DNA from: Nocardia terrae
GTDB lineage: Bacteria; Actinomycetota; Actinomycetes; Mycobacteriales; Mycobacteriaceae
Length of the DNA: 64,000 nt
NCBI RefSeq assembly: GCF_009760405.1
Contig: NZ_WRPP01000003.1
Location: 620,001 to 684,000 of the forward strand
Direction of reading: 5' to 3'
Shown: positions 53,249 through 62,533 of the stretch, one piece after another
How the letters are laid out: each line of letters starts with the position of its first letter
Position numbering within the stretch: position 1 is the first letter of the stretch
Position numbers and translations under genes: made by a program
Notes under the pieces: model-generated
Told to the model about the DNA's origin: nothing
The model's database searches: none
What the model saw: the letters and a program-made list of their open reading frames with translations, nothing else

Positions 53249-54907
53249 GTGACCGACGGTCCACTCATCGTGCAGAGCGACAAGACGCTGCTGCTGGAGG
53301 TCGATCATGAGTCGGCCAATGCGGCTCGGCAGGCTATCGCGCCGTTTGCCGAGCTGGAGCGCGCACCCGAGCATGTGCACACGTATCGGGTGACGCCGCT
53401 GGCGCTGTGGAATGCGCGGGCGGCGGGGCACGATGCCGAGCAGGTGGTGGACGCGCTGGTCAACTTCTCCCGGTACGCGGTACCGCAGCCGTTGCTGGTG
53501 GACATCGTCGACACCATGGCGCGGTACGGGCGGCTGCAGCTGGTGAAGCATCCGGCGCACGGTCTGGTGCTGGTCAGCCTGGATCGGGCGGTGCTGGAGG
53601 AGATCCTGCGGCACAAGAAGATTCAGCCGATGCTGGGTGCGCGGATCGACGACGACACGGTGATCGTGCATCCCTCCGAGCGCGGGCGCATCAAGCAGAT
53701 GCTGCTCAAGGTGGGCTGGCCCGCCGAGGACCTGGCCGGGTACGTGGACGGCGAGGCGCATCAGATCGATCTGGACTACGCCTCCAGCGACTGGCATCTG
53801 CGCGACTACCAGGAGCTGGCCGCCGAGTCGTTCTGGGCGGGCGGGTCCGGTGTGGTGGTGCTGCCGTGTGGCGCGGGCAAGACCATGGTGGGCGCGGCGG
53901 CCATGGCCAAGGCCAAGGCGACCACGCTGATCCTGGTCACCAATACCGTGGCCGGGCGGCAGTGGCGGCGCGAGCTGCTGGCCCGCACCTCGCTGACCGA
54001 GGACGAGATCGGCGAATACTCCGGTGAGCGCAAGGAGATCCGCCCGGTCACCATTGCCACGTATCAGGTGATCACGCGCAAGACCAAGGGCGAGTACCGC
54101 CATCTCGAGCTGTTCGACAGCCGCGACTGGGGTCTGGTCATCTACGACGAGGTGCACCTGCTGCCCGCGCCGGTCTTCCGGATGACCGCCGACCTGCAGT
54201 CGCGCCGCCGCCTGGGCCTGACCGCCACCCTGGTGCGCGAGGACGGCCGCGAGGGCGACGTGTTCTCCCTGATCGGCCCCAAGCGCTACGACGCCCCGTG
54301 GAAGGACATCGAGTCGCAGGGCTGGATCGCGCCCGCGGACTGTGTCGAGGTGCGGGTCACCCTGACCGACGCCGAGCGCATGGCCTACGCCACCGCCGAG
54401 CCGGAGGAGCGCTACAAGCTGTGCTCCACCGCGCGCACGAAACTGCCGGTGGTGGAATCGATTCTGGCCCGCCACAAGGACGCGCCGAGCCTGGTGATCG
54501 GGGCCTATCTGGATCAGCTCGACGAACTGGGCGAGCACCTGAACGCCCCGGTCATCCAGGGTTCCACCCGCACCAAGGAGCGCGAGGAGCTCTTCGACGC
54601 CTTCCGCCGCGGGGAGATTCCGGTGCTGGTGGTGTCGAAGGTGGCCAACTTCTCCATCGATCTTCCGGAAGCTTCTGTGGCCGTGCAGGTTTCGGGCACG
54701 TTCGGGTCGAGGCAGGAAGAAGCACAACGGCTGGGCCGCCTACTTCGGCCGAAACACGATGGCGGCCAAGCTCACTTCTATTCCGTCGTCGCACGTGACA
54801 CGCTGGACGCCGAATACGCTGCGCACCGGCAGCGTTTCCTTGCGGAACAGGGGTATGCCTATCGCATCACCGATGCAGACGATCTGCTGGGTCCGACGAT
54901 AGGATAA
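53249..54907 (+). CDS. xpb: DNA repair helicase XPB
   Basis: A 552-residue SF2 helicase from GTG 53249 with AGGAGGTGTC upstream. Motifs: Walker A PCGAGKTMVG near residue 208, TATYQVIT-type motif Ia, DEVH box IYDEVHLLPAP near 299, motif III LTATLVRE, ThM/late motifs VVSKVANFSIDLPEASVAVQ and QEEAQRLGRLLRP. An N-terminal damage-recognition-like domain precedes. It matches M. tuberculosis Rv0861c (bacterial XPB/Ercc3), an ATP-dependent 3'-5' helicase and annealing enzyme in repair. A DUF3239 gene follows 37 bases later. Confidence 0.95.
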   Translation: MTDGPLIVQSDKTLLLEVDHESANAARQAIAPFAELERAPEHVHTYRVTPLALWNARAAGHDAEQVVDALVNFSRYAVPQPLLVDIVDTMARYGRLQLVKHPAHGLVLVSLDRAVLEEILRHKKIQPMLGARIDDDTVIVHPSERGRIKQMLLKVGWPAEDLAGYVDGEAHQIDLDYASSDWHLRDYQELAAESFWAGGSGVVVLPCGAGKTMVGAAAMAKAKATTLILVTNTVAGRQWRRELLARTSLTEDEIGEYSGERKEIRPVTIATYQVITRKTKGEYRHLELFDSRDWGLVIYDEVHLLPAPVFRMTADLQSRRRLGLTATLVREDGREGDVFSLIGPKRYDAPWKDIESQGWIAPADCVEVRVTLTDAERMAYATAEPEERYKLCSTARTKLPVVESILARHKDAPSLVIGAYLDQLDELGEHLNAPVIQGSTRTKEREELFDAFRRGEIPVLVVSKVANFSIDLPEASVAVQVSGTFGSRQEEAQRLGRLLRPKHDGGQAHFYSVVARDTLDAEYAAHRQRFLAEQGYAYRITDADDLLGPTIG

Positions 54908-54944
54908 GTGGAGGAATAGCCTCCATTAGGCGGGAGGGACGCAC

Positions 54945-55616
54945 GTGCGGCGCTTCGAATTCGCGGTGGACCGCGAACATGCCCGGGCGGTCAACGAGGT
55001 CGTCGCGTACCTGCGTCGACTCCGGATCTGGGCGTATACCGCGGCCATCGTGCTCGGCCTGGGGGTCGCGTTCCTGGTCTGGGTGAACCATCCGTGGTCC
55101 TGGCTGCTGGCCGTGGCCTTCACCCTGGCCACGGTGACAGCGCTGTTCATCGGGTACTGGATGCCGCATCGCGGCCGCGTCGACAAGCTCTACGCGGCCG
55201 GCGACCTGGTGCCCTCGGTGGTGTCGGAGGCCCACGGCAACGGCGCCACCCTGCTGGCTCTGGTCGATCTGGCCAAGCCGAACGCCCAGGGGCCGCGCTA
55301 CGCGCTGGTCACCCGGACCGTGCGTTCACTACCGGGGCACCGGGCCCGCGCCGGGGAGCGCGTGCCCGCGGTGACCGTCCGCGTGGACCGTGCGCCGGGC
55401 CCGGTCGGCGATCTATGGCAGACCGTGAGCGCCATGCCCATCGCCTGGGGCACCCGCGACCTCAATATCATCGAGCGCGCCCGCGACGCCATCAACGAGG
55501 TGGAGTGGAAGCTGCTCACCGACAATCTGGATCTGGCCGACAAGGTGCGCGGGGCGGATGCCAAGCGGCTGCTCCTGGACCCGCAACAGCTGCCGGATGA
55601 GCTGCGGCACCGATAA
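54945..55616 (+). CDS. DUF3239 membrane protein
   Basis: A 223-residue protein from GTG 54945. Two membrane helices lie at about 27-65 (AYTAAIVLGLGVAFLVWV and WLLAVAFTLATVTALFIGYW). The C-terminal domain has SVVSEAHGNGATLLALVDLA, RYALVTRTVRSLPGH, GERVPAVTVRVDR and MPIAWGTRDLNIIERARDAI. This is the DUF3239 pattern of mycolata. Function unknown; it may be in one operon with xpb. Confidence 0.85.
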   Translation: MRRFEFAVDREHARAVNEVVAYLRRLRIWAYTAAIVLGLGVAFLVWVNHPWSWLLAVAFTLATVTALFIGYWMPHRGRVDKLYAAGDLVPSVVSEAHGNGATLLALVDLAKPNAQGPRYALVTRTVRSLPGHRARAGERVPAVTVRVDRAPGPVGDLWQTVSAMPIAWGTRDLNIIERARDAINEVEWKLLTDNLDLADKVRGADAKRLLLDPQQLPDELRHR

Positions 55617-55657
55617 TTCCGGGCGACAGACCGGAAACCGCAAAATAGAATGATCCG

Positions 55658-56296
55658 ATGATTCCCGCCGCGAACATGCTGGCATTTCTCGTCGCATCCA
55701 TTGTCATTGTCATAATCCCCGGTCCCGGTGTGCTTTTCGTGATCGGCCGGGCGTTGAGCTACGGCCGCCGCGCGGCCCTGCTGTCGGTGCTGGGCCATTC
55801 GATCGGCGTCATGGTGATTCTCGGGCTGGTCGCCGCCGGGCTGGGCACCATCCTCGCCGCCTCGGCCATCGCGCTCTCGGTGGTGAAGCTGATCGGCGCG
55901 TTCTATCTGATCTACCTGGGCATCCACGCCTTCCGGGAACGGCGTTCCCTGCGTGAGGCTTTCGAGGCGAAGATCGAGCCCATGGACAATCGGCGGGCGC
56001 TGCGCCAGGCCGTGCTGGTCGGGGTCACCAACCCCAAGGCCATCATCTTCTTCTCGGCGGTGCTGCCGCAGTTCGTGGCGCCCAAGGCCGGCGCGGTCCC
56101 GGTCCAGATGCTGCTGCTGGGCCTGATCTTCCTGGTGGTCGCGCTCGTCTCCGACTCGGTGTACGCCCTGCTGGCCGGGAGCGCCCGGGACTGGTTCGCG
56201 CGCTCGCCCAAGCGGCTCGAGGCGGTCGGCGGCGCGGGCGGGGTGATGATCATCGGGCTGGGCGCCAGCGTGGCCGTGTCGGGCAGCACCAACTGA
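55658..56296 (+). CDS. LysE family amino-acid exporter
   Basis: A 212-residue permease with six helices. The N-terminal IIPGPGVLFVIGRALSYGRRAALLSVLGHSIGV is the LysE/RhtB signature, and GVTNPKAIIFFSAVLPQFV the second. It exports a small amino acid or derivative; the substrate is unknown. It is independent of the second LysE gene at 57.8-58.4 kb. Confidence 0.9.
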   Translation: MIPAANMLAFLVASIVIVIIPGPGVLFVIGRALSYGRRAALLSVLGHSIGVMVILGLVAAGLGTILAASAIALSVVKLIGAFYLIYLGIHAFRERRSLREAFEAKIEPMDNRRALRQAVLVGVTNPKAIIFFSAVLPQFVAPKAGAVPVQMLLLGLIFLVVALVSDSVYALLAGSARDWFARSPKRLEAVGGAGGVMIIGLGASVAVSGSTN

Positions 56297-56359
56297 GCGA
56301 TCGGCCGATTAGCATCGGGCAGGCAGGGGTATCGGCGTGGGAAGGGGCGGTAGCGGCGC

Positions 56360-57787
56360 ATGAGACGGAACTGGCGGTACTTGGCGGTGGGGGCGGTACT
56401 GCTGGCGGGCGCGAATGCGGCTCCAGCACAGGCGGATTCGGCGGACCCCCTGGCGGGTTCATCCGGGCTCGGCGATCCCTATTACCCGATGGACGGCAAT
56501 GGCGGCTATCACGCGAGCCATTACGACGTCACGCTCTCCTACGATCCCCCGTCGCATCACCTGGCCGCGTCCACGCGCATCGACGCGGTGGCCACCCAGG
56601 CGCTGCGGACATTCAACCTGGACTACAGCGGCCCGCAGATCTCCAAGGTGACGGTCGACAACCTGCCCGCCTGGTTCGACCGCACCGACGAGCACGAACT
56701 GGTCGTGACGCCGATGATCCCGCTGCTGCCCGGCCTGCCGTTCACCGTGCAGGTCGACTACGCGGGCGAGGTGACCGGCACCGACGGCGAGGGCTGGGTG
56801 TTCTCGCCCAGCGGCGGGGCTTTCGTCGCGGGTGAACCGCATTCGGCCAGCAGCTGGTATCCGATCAACGACACCCCCTTGGACAAGGCGACTTTCACGC
56901 TGCACGCCACGGTGCCGCAGGAGTGGGAGGTGATGTCGGGCGGCGACAAGGTGTCCGACACCGTGCAGGGCGCGAACCGCACCGTCTCCTGGGAGCTGCG
57001 GCAGCCGGTGATCGGCTATCTGACCACCATCGCCATCGACAAGTTCGAGTTCCTGGAACAGCGGCGCGCCAACGGCACCCAGCTGCTGAGCGCGTTCGCG
57101 CCGGATGCGCTGAAGGCCAAGGACATCGAGTCGCGGCTGCCGGAGATCCTGGACTTCCAGCTGCCGGAGATCCTGGACTTCCAGGAGGAGCTCTACGGCC
57201 CGTACCCGTTCGATGTCGCGGGCGGCATCTTCGTCGACACCGACCTGAACTTCTCGCTGGAGACCCAGTCGCGGCCCATCTATGCGCCGTGGACGGATCT
57301 GGACACCGTGGTGCACGAGATCACCCACCAGTGGTGGGGCGACTCCATGTCGGTGAAGCAGTGGTCCGACGTCTGCCTGAACGAGTGCTTCGCCAGCTAT
57401 ACCGCCGACTACCTGTGGCCGGAACGCAAGGACGGCAAGGACGTCGACGCCCAGTACCGCGAGACGGTCGCGAAATACCATGACGATCCGAAGTTCTGGG
57501 AGATCGCGCTGCAGAACCCCGGCAAGGGCAGCGAATTCACCTCGGTCTATTACCGGGGCCCGCTGTTCCTGCACGCACTGCGCCGCACCATGGGCGATGA
57601 CGCCTACTTCCCGGCGGTGCGCGACTTCGTCATGGGCCACAAGTACGGCAATGCCTCGATGCCGGAGTTCCGCCAGTTCGTGCAGACCCGCACACCACAC
57701 GACCTGAGCGGATTCTTCACCGCCTGGCTGGACCGCACCGACCGCCCCGCCGACGAATTCCTGTACCCGGGTTCGCTGCGGTCCTGA
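56360..57787 (+). CDS. M1 family zinc metallopeptidase, secreted
   Basis: A 475-residue exported protein with signal peptide (LAVGAVLLAGANAAPAQA). The M1 zinc site is HEITHQWW near residue 318, with the third ligand glutamate in NECFASYTADYLW 18 residues on. The exopeptidase GxMEN-type segment is degenerate (LNFSLETQSRPIY). The chain is far shorter than PepN-type M1 enzymes and lacks the ERAP-like C-terminus. The in-frame 24-bp tandem duplication at 57137-57184 encodes LPEILDFQ twice. Confidence 0.88.
   Translation: MRRNWRYLAVGAVLLAGANAAPAQADSADPLAGSSGLGDPYYPMDGNGGYHASHYDVTLSYDPPSHHLAASTRIDAVATQALRTFNLDYSGPQISKVTVDNLPAWFDRTDEHELVVTPMIPLLPGLPFTVQVDYAGEVTGTDGEGWVFSPSGGAFVAGEPHSASSWYPINDTPLDKATFTLHATVPQEWEVMSGGDKVSDTVQGANRTVSWELRQPVIGYLTTIAIDKFEFLEQRRANGTQLLSAFAPDALKAKDIESRLPEILDFQLPEILDFQEELYGPYPFDVAGGIFVDTDLNFSLETQSRPIYAPWTDLDTVVHEITHQWWGDSMSVKQWSDVCLNECFASYTADYLWPERKDGKDVDAQYRETVAKYHDDPKFWEIALQNPGKGSEFTSVYYRGPLFLHALRRTMGDDAYFPAVRDFVMGHKYGNASMPEFRQFVQTRTPHDLSGFFTAWLDRTDRPADEFLYPGSLRS
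57137..57184 (+). repeat. 24-bp perfect tandem duplication in M1 peptidase
   Basis: CTGCCGGAGATCCTGGACTT plus CCAG occurs twice in a row (57137-57160 and 57161-57184) with no mismatch, encoding LPEILDFQ twice in frame. It is either recent slippage or an assembly artefact. Confidence 0.95.
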
Positions 57788-57791
57788 CCTG

Positions 57792-58436
57792 TCAGGCCGG
57801 AAGGGGCCGGGTCCGGTCGTTGAGCACGAGGACGGCCATGGCCCCGAGCACAGTGCCCGTGACGAACCGTTGCGCGCGCAGCCAGAGCGGCCGGCCCGCA
57901 AGGAAAGCCGCGATCGCTCCGGCGCTGAGCACGATGAGCCCGTTCACGGTGACGGCGATGCTGGTCTGCACCGCGCCGAGCACCAGACTCTGTAACCAGA
58001 CCCGGCCGTGCGCGGGAACCACGAACTGCGGAATGAGCGCCATGTACAGGATGGCGATCTTCGGATTCAGCAGGTTGGTGACCAGTCCCATGGTGAACAG
58101 CCGCCGTGACGAATCCGGGGGCAGCTCGATCGGAGCGAACGGCGAAACGCCGCCCGGCCGCAATATCTTCCACGCGAGGTAGAGCAGGTAGACCGCACCC
58201 GCGATCTTCAGCGCCAGATACAGCGCGGGCACCACGGCGAACACCGCGGTGATCCCGGCGGTAGCCGCCACCATGTACGCCCCGAATCCCACTCCGACGC
58301 CCGCGAGCGACACGAGTCCGGCCCGCCGCCCCTGCGAGATCGTCCGCGACACCAGATACATCATGTTCGGCCCGGGCGTCAGCACCAGTCCGAGCTCCGC
58401 CGCCGCCACACCGAGCACCGCAGTCGTTTCAATCAC
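57792..58436 (-). CDS. LysE family translocator
   Basis: A 214-residue six-helix permease from GTG 58436 beginning MIETTAVLGVAAAELGLVLT. The LysE/RhtB segments are LTPGPNMMYLVSRTISQGRR and TNLLNPKIAILYMALIPQFV. It converges with the M1 gene (stops four bases apart). Substrate unknown. Confidence 0.9.
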   Translation of the reverse strand: MIETTAVLGVAAAELGLVLTPGPNMMYLVSRTISQGRRAGLVSLAGVGVGFGAYMVAATAGITAVFAVVPALYLALKIAGAVYLLYLAWKILRPGGVSPFAPIELPPDSSRRLFTMGLVTNLLNPKIAILYMALIPQFVVPAHGRVWLQSLVLGAVQTSIAVTVNGLIVLSAGAIAAFLAGRPLWLRAQRFVTGTVLGAMAVLVLNDRTRPLPA

Positions 58437-58551
58437 ATGCCCAATTCTGGGACCCCAACCGATCTCTGTCGCGGTCCACTTGCGGCCCGGTGGACCGCGA
58501 CGGCAAAGGCCACCGGCCCCAGCGGGATACACACCCCGCCGGGCAGATGCT

Positions 58552-59478
58552 TCAGTCGCGGAGGGTCAGAACGGCTTTGCCGCGGAGGGTGCGGGATTCG
58601 ATGGCCTCGAAAGCCTTCGGCGTCTGGGTCCAGTCCAAGGTGAGTCCGATATCCGGGGTCAGGCGGCCGTCGGCGACCAGGCCGGCGAGGATGGCGAGGT
58701 CTTCGCCGAGGGTGTCCTCGGGGACCGGGCTGATGAAGCCGACGATGTGGGCGTTCCAGCCCTGGGCGTAGAAGTCGGCGAGGCGGAGTTCGGCCGCGCC
58801 GCCGAGGTTTCCGTACCAGGCCAGATGGCCGCCGGGGGCGAGGCGGCGGACGGCCTGGGCGGTGAGATCGCCGCCGATGCCGTCGAGGACCAGGTGGAAG
58901 GGGCCCAGCGCCGGGTCTTCGAGGGAGGTGACGGCGTGGTGCGCGCCGAGCGCGAGCGCGTCGGGGGTGCGTTCGGGGCGGCTGACCAGGGCGGTGACGG
59001 TGGCCCCGGAGGCGACGGCCAGCTGGGTGGCGAACTGCCCCACGCCACCGGTAGCCCCCGTGATCAGGACGCGCCTCCCCAGCAGAGCACCGCCGACCCG
59101 GACTGCGCGCAGCGCGGTGATCCCGGCGATGGGCAGGGCCGCCGCCTGTTCGAAGGTCACCGAATCCGGCAGTACCGCAAGGCGTTTCACCGGCACCGGA
59201 ATACGCTGCGCCCAGCCCTCCCAGTCGAGGTAGCAAACTACGCGCTCACCGAGCGCGGGTCCGGTCCCGTCAGCGGCGGCCGCGATCACGACCCCGGCCA
59301 CGTCCTGTCCCGGCCGCCAGCCGTCGGGCCGGCGCTTGATCAGGTTCAGCTCGTCGTGGTTGATGGCGAAGGCCCGCACCTCGACGACCACCTCGTCCGG
59401 CTTCGCCTCCGGCTCGGGCAGATCGGTGGCGAGCCGCAGCCCCGCGGGTCCGGCGGGGTCGGTGAGGTAGCCGAGCAT
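58552..59478 (-). CDS. Zinc-binding-type dehydrogenase / quinone oxidoreductase
   Basis: A 308-residue MDR-family NADPH oxidoreductase. ATG 59478 opens MLGYLTDPAGPAGLRL; a TTG ten codons earlier is possible. The cofactor motif is LITGATGGVGQFATQLAVASG (about 133-153), and INHDELNLIKRRPDG plus GQDVAGVV lie near the N-terminus. No structural zinc cysteines are visible, so it is a zinc-less quinone reductase type. Substrate unknown. Confidence 0.85.
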   Translation of the reverse strand: MLGYLTDPAGPAGLRLATDLPEPEAKPDEVVVEVRAFAINHDELNLIKRRPDGWRPGQDVAGVVIAAAADGTGPALGERVVCYLDWEGWAQRIPVPVKRLAVLPDSVTFEQAAALPIAGITALRAVRVGGALLGRRVLITGATGGVGQFATQLAVASGATVTALVSRPERTPDALALGAHHAVTSLEDPALGPFHLVLDGIGGDLTAQAVRRLAPGGHLAWYGNLGGAAELRLADFYAQGWNAHIVGFISPVPEDTLGEDLAILAGLVADGRLTPDIGLTLDWTQTPKAFEAIESRTLRGKAVLTLRD

Positions 59479-59587
59479 GGTGCGTCCGTTCGTCTGGAAG
59501 TGCGACAACGGCTCACAACCGTACGGCCCGCCGGATCATTCCGCAGCCCGGAGCATCTCCTGGGCAACACCGCCCGGCGGCGAGCGG

Positions 59588-60775
59588 CTAGCGGAGCGCC
59601 TCGGCAGCACGGCCCGCCCGAAGCCGGCGGACGCCCTCGGCGATGGTCTCCTCCTTCTTGCAGAAGGTGAAGCGCACCAGCCGATTCCAGGCGGCCTTGT
59701 CATCGGCGAAGACGCTCACCGGGACGGCGGCGACGCCCAGCCGTTCGGGCAGTTCGCGGCAGAACCGGTAGGCGTCGCTCGCGCCGAGCGGGGTGATGTC
59801 GGCGCACACGAAATACGTTCCGTCACTGCGCTTCACCTCGAATCCGGCCTCGGCCAGCGCGGCGGAGAGGCGGAGCCGCTTCTCCGACAGGGTCTCGCGC
59901 AGCGCCGCCACCCACTGCTGCTCGGTGTTCAGCGCGTGGGCGACCGCGGGCTGGAAGGGCCCGCCGCCGACGAAGGTGAGGAACTGCTTGGCGGCCAGCA
60001 CCGCGTCCAGCAGCGGCGCGGGCGCGCAGGCCCAGCCGATCTTCCAGCCGGTGACGCTGAAGGTCTTGGCGGCGCTGGAGACCACGACGGTGCGCTCGAA
60101 CATGCCGGGCAGCGTGGACAGGCTGATGTGCTCGTGGCCGTCGAAGGCGAGATGCTCGTACGCCTCGTCCGACATGACGTACAGGTCGTGTTCGATGGCG
60201 AGCTCGGCGATGGCGGTGAGCTCGGCCCGCGAGAGCACGGTCCCGGTCGGGTTGTGCGGCGAGTTCACCAGCAGCAGCCGGGTTTTCGGGGTGATGGCGG
60301 CACGCAGGCTGTCCAGGTCGAGAGCGAAGCCGTCGCCGTCGGGCACCAGTCGCGCGGTGCGCCGGTTCGCCCCCGCCAGGGCGATGGCCGCCGCGTAGGA
60401 GTCGTAGTAGGGCTCGATGAGCACCACGTCCTCGCCGGGTTCGACCAGCCCGAGAACGGTGGCCGCGATGGCCTCGGTCGCCCCGACGGTGACGAGCACC
60501 TGGCTGTCCGGGTCGTAGTGGGTCCCGTAGCGCCGGGCCCGGTCGTTGGCGACGGCCTGCCGCAGGGCGGGCACGCCGCGTCCGGGCGGGTACTGGTTGA
60601 ACCCGTCGGCGATGGCCTGCCGGGCCACCTCGAGCATGCCCGCGGGCCCGTCGCTGTCGGGGAAGCCCTGGCCGAGGTTGACCGCGCCGTGACGCACGGC
60701 CAGTTCGGTCATCTCGGCGAAGATCGTCGAGGCGAACGGCTGCAGGCGGGCGACGGTGGGAATGCGGGACGGCAT
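59588..60775 (-). CDS. dapC: PLP aminotransferase, DapC-like
   Basis: A 395-residue class-I/II aminotransferase from ATG 60775. Motifs: GQGFPDSDGP, GATEAIAATVLGLVEPGED, NSPHNPTGTVLS and the PLP lysine in SSAAKTFSVTGWKIGWA, with the arginine in RFTFCKKEETI. M. tuberculosis Rv0858c, similarly placed near xpb, is annotated DapC (N-succinyldiaminopimelate aminotransferase), but close relatives are methionine or kynurenine aminotransferases. Symbol is tentative. Confidence 0.85.
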   Translation of the reverse strand: MPSRIPTVARLQPFASTIFAEMTELAVRHGAVNLGQGFPDSDGPAGMLEVARQAIADGFNQYPPGRGVPALRQAVANDRARRYGTHYDPDSQVLVTVGATEAIAATVLGLVEPGEDVVLIEPYYDSYAAAIALAGANRRTARLVPDGDGFALDLDSLRAAITPKTRLLLVNSPHNPTGTVLSRAELTAIAELAIEHDLYVMSDEAYEHLAFDGHEHISLSTLPGMFERTVVVSSAAKTFSVTGWKIGWACAPAPLLDAVLAAKQFLTFVGGGPFQPAVAHALNTEQQWVAALRETLSEKRLRLSAALAEAGFEVKRSDGTYFVCADITPLGASDAYRFCRELPERLGVAAVPVSVFADDKAAWNRLVRFTFCKKEETIAEGVRRLRAGRAAEALR

Positions 60776-60836
60776 TCCCCGGAGCCTAGTCGATGCCCGA
60801 AAAGCGCTGATAAGGCCCCGAAAAGCGCGGCTGAAC

Positions 60837-61760
60837 CTAGTGCGGCAGCCGGATGCCGGACAGCTTGGCCGGATTGACCACGTCGTAGATGCCCCACACG
60901 CGGCCGTCGCGCACGGTGAACGCGTACACCCGCTGCGGGGTGCCCGGGACACCGTCGTGCGGGGCCATCTCGTGCGCCAGCACGCCCCACTGTCCGTTGA
61001 CCAGGACCGGTTCGAGCTCGCGTCCCATGTGCGTCGGTTCGAAGAGCCCGAACCTGCGGAACAGCCCCGTCCACAGCCGGACGTTCTTGTCCACGCCCGC
61101 AACGATATTGATGGCGGTGGAGACCGCGCCCCCGCCGTCGCCGACCGTGCGCACGTCCGGATGCAGCGCCGCCACAATGGCATCCACGTCACCGCCGGCC
61201 AACGCCTTCAGCAGCTGTTGCACGGCCGCACCGTGCTCGTCGTCCGAGACCGGTTGCGGGGCGCGGGCTACGGCCTTGCGGGCCCGAGTCGCCAACTGCC
61301 GCGCCGCGTCGGCGGAAACGCCGAGGATGTCGGCGATTTCGGTGAACGGCACCGAAAAGCCGTCGTGCAGAACGAAGGCCACGCGTTGCGGCGGCGTCAG
61401 GGTGTCGAGCACGACCATCGCGGCGAAGCGGTACTCCTGTTTGCGCACCACCGCCGCGAGCGGATCCGGGGTGCTCGAGGGCGTGACCGCGGTGACGATG
61501 GGCTCCGGGAGCCATTGCCCCACATACTTTTCCCGCCGGACGGCGGCGCTGCGCAACCGGTCCAGACAGATCCGGCTGACCACGGTGGTGAGCCAGGCGC
61601 GCAGATCCTCGATCTCGGATTGGCGGGCCACCGAGAGCCGCAACCAGCTCTCCTGCACCGCGTCCTCGGCATCGCTGACGCTGCCGGTGAGCCGGTAGCC
61701 CACGGAGAGCAGGTGCGGCCGATGCGATTCGAACAAGTCGGCGAGAAGAGCGGCAACCAC
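60837..61760 (-). CDS. ECF sigma factor with SnoaL-like C-terminal domain (SigJ/ECF41 type)
   Basis: A 307-residue regulator from GTG 61760. Sigma region 2 has LLSVGYRLTGSVSDAEDAVQESWLR and region 4 has PPQRVAFVLHDGFSVPFTEIADIL and SADAARQLATRARKAV. Residues about 180-307 form a SnoaL/NTF2-like domain (ALHPDVRTVGDGGGAV ... GRVWGIYDVVNPAKL) which in ECF41 sigmas controls activity. No anti-sigma gene is adjacent. The family often sits beside a carboxymuconolactone-type or oxidoreductase gene; here a quinone oxidoreductase lies 1.4 kb away. Confidence 0.88.
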   Translation of the reverse strand: MVAALLADLFESHRPHLLSVGYRLTGSVSDAEDAVQESWLRLSVARQSEIEDLRAWLTTVVSRICLDRLRSAAVRREKYVGQWLPEPIVTAVTPSSTPDPLAAVVRKQEYRFAAMVVLDTLTPPQRVAFVLHDGFSVPFTEIADILGVSADAARQLATRARKAVARAPQPVSDDEHGAAVQQLLKALAGGDVDAIVAALHPDVRTVGDGGGAVSTAINIVAGVDKNVRLWTGLFRRFGLFEPTHMGRELEPVLVNGQWGVLAHEMAPHDGVPGTPQRVYAFTVRDGRVWGIYDVVNPAKLSGIRLPH

Positions 61761-61862
61761 CGCATCGATGCTACGGCCGGGCCCCGGCACCCCCGTCACC
61801 ACCCCGATGCTGCCGACCGGAAGACCGTGCGCCCGCGCCCGTTTCCGTGACAGCATGGCCGC

Positions 61863-62444
61863 ATGGACGCGGAATTCCTGTCCGACGGCACGGTCTGGCT
61901 GTCGCCGCCCGCCGTCTCCGATATCGACGGCATCACCGCCCTGTGCCAGGAACCCTCGATCGGCGCGTGGACCACCATGCCGGTCCCGTATCACCGCGCC
62001 GACGCGGAGAAGTTCATCTACGACATCGTCGGCCCCGGCTGGGCGGGCCGCAGCCCCACCTGGGCCGTGCGCCGCGCCGACAACGGCCCGGTGGTCGGCA
62101 TGATCGGCATGAGCCCGCTCTACCCGCGCCGCGATGACGACACCGCCGAGATCGGCTTCTGGCTCTCCGCCGCCGCCCGGGGCCGGGGGCTCATCACCCG
62201 GGCCGCCCTGCTGGTCTCCGCCGCGGGTCTCGACTCGACGGTCTTCGGCTTCCAGCGCCTGGAATGGCGCGCCTTCGTCGGCAATCATCCGTCCGCGGCC
62301 GTGGCCCGCCGCGCGGGCTACCACTACGAGGGCTTGATCCGCGGCGGCGGCGTGCAGCGCGGTATCCGCCGCGACATCTGGGTGGCGGGCCGCCTGCGCG
62401 CGGATCCGGCCATCCCCAGCCCGAATTGGCCCGCGGGCGTCTGA
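61863..62444 (+). CDS. GNAT family N-acetyltransferase (RimJ/RimL-like)
   Basis: A 193-residue acetyltransferase from ATG 61863. The acetyl-CoA region is FWLSAAARGRGLITRAAL and the later VGNHPSAAVARRAGYHYEGLIRGGG is typical of RimJ/RimL enzymes acting on N-terminal or small-molecule amines. Divergent from the sigma factor gene with 102 bases between starts. Substrate unknown. Confidence 0.9.
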   Translation: MDAEFLSDGTVWLSPPAVSDIDGITALCQEPSIGAWTTMPVPYHRADAEKFIYDIVGPGWAGRSPTWAVRRADNGPVVGMIGMSPLYPRRDDDTAEIGFWLSAAARGRGLITRAALLVSAAGLDSTVFGFQRLEWRAFVGNHPSAAVARRAGYHYEGLIRGGGVQRGIRRDIWVAGRLRADPAIPSPNWPAGV

Positions 62445-62469
62445 TACTTCTACGACCACGTCACGACCG

Positions 62470-62513
62470 AAAAAGTTCGGCCCACACCCGCCGGACTGGG
62501 TGTGGGCCGAACT
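62470..62513 (-). terminator. Intrinsic terminator of the DAHP synthase gene
   Basis: A 16-bp perfect stem (62474-62489 with 62498-62513, arm AGTTCGGCCCACACCC) and 8-nt loop is followed on the minus strand by TTTTT (62470-62474). It can also stop the convergent GNAT transcript. Confidence 0.9.
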
Positions 62514-62533
62514 CAGTGTGCACGCCGAACTCG

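Noticed and set aside
50991..53252. A 753-residue plus-strand frame opposite the GH5 and LppU genes
   Set aside because: No domain; the minus-strand genes have catalytic residues and signal peptides.
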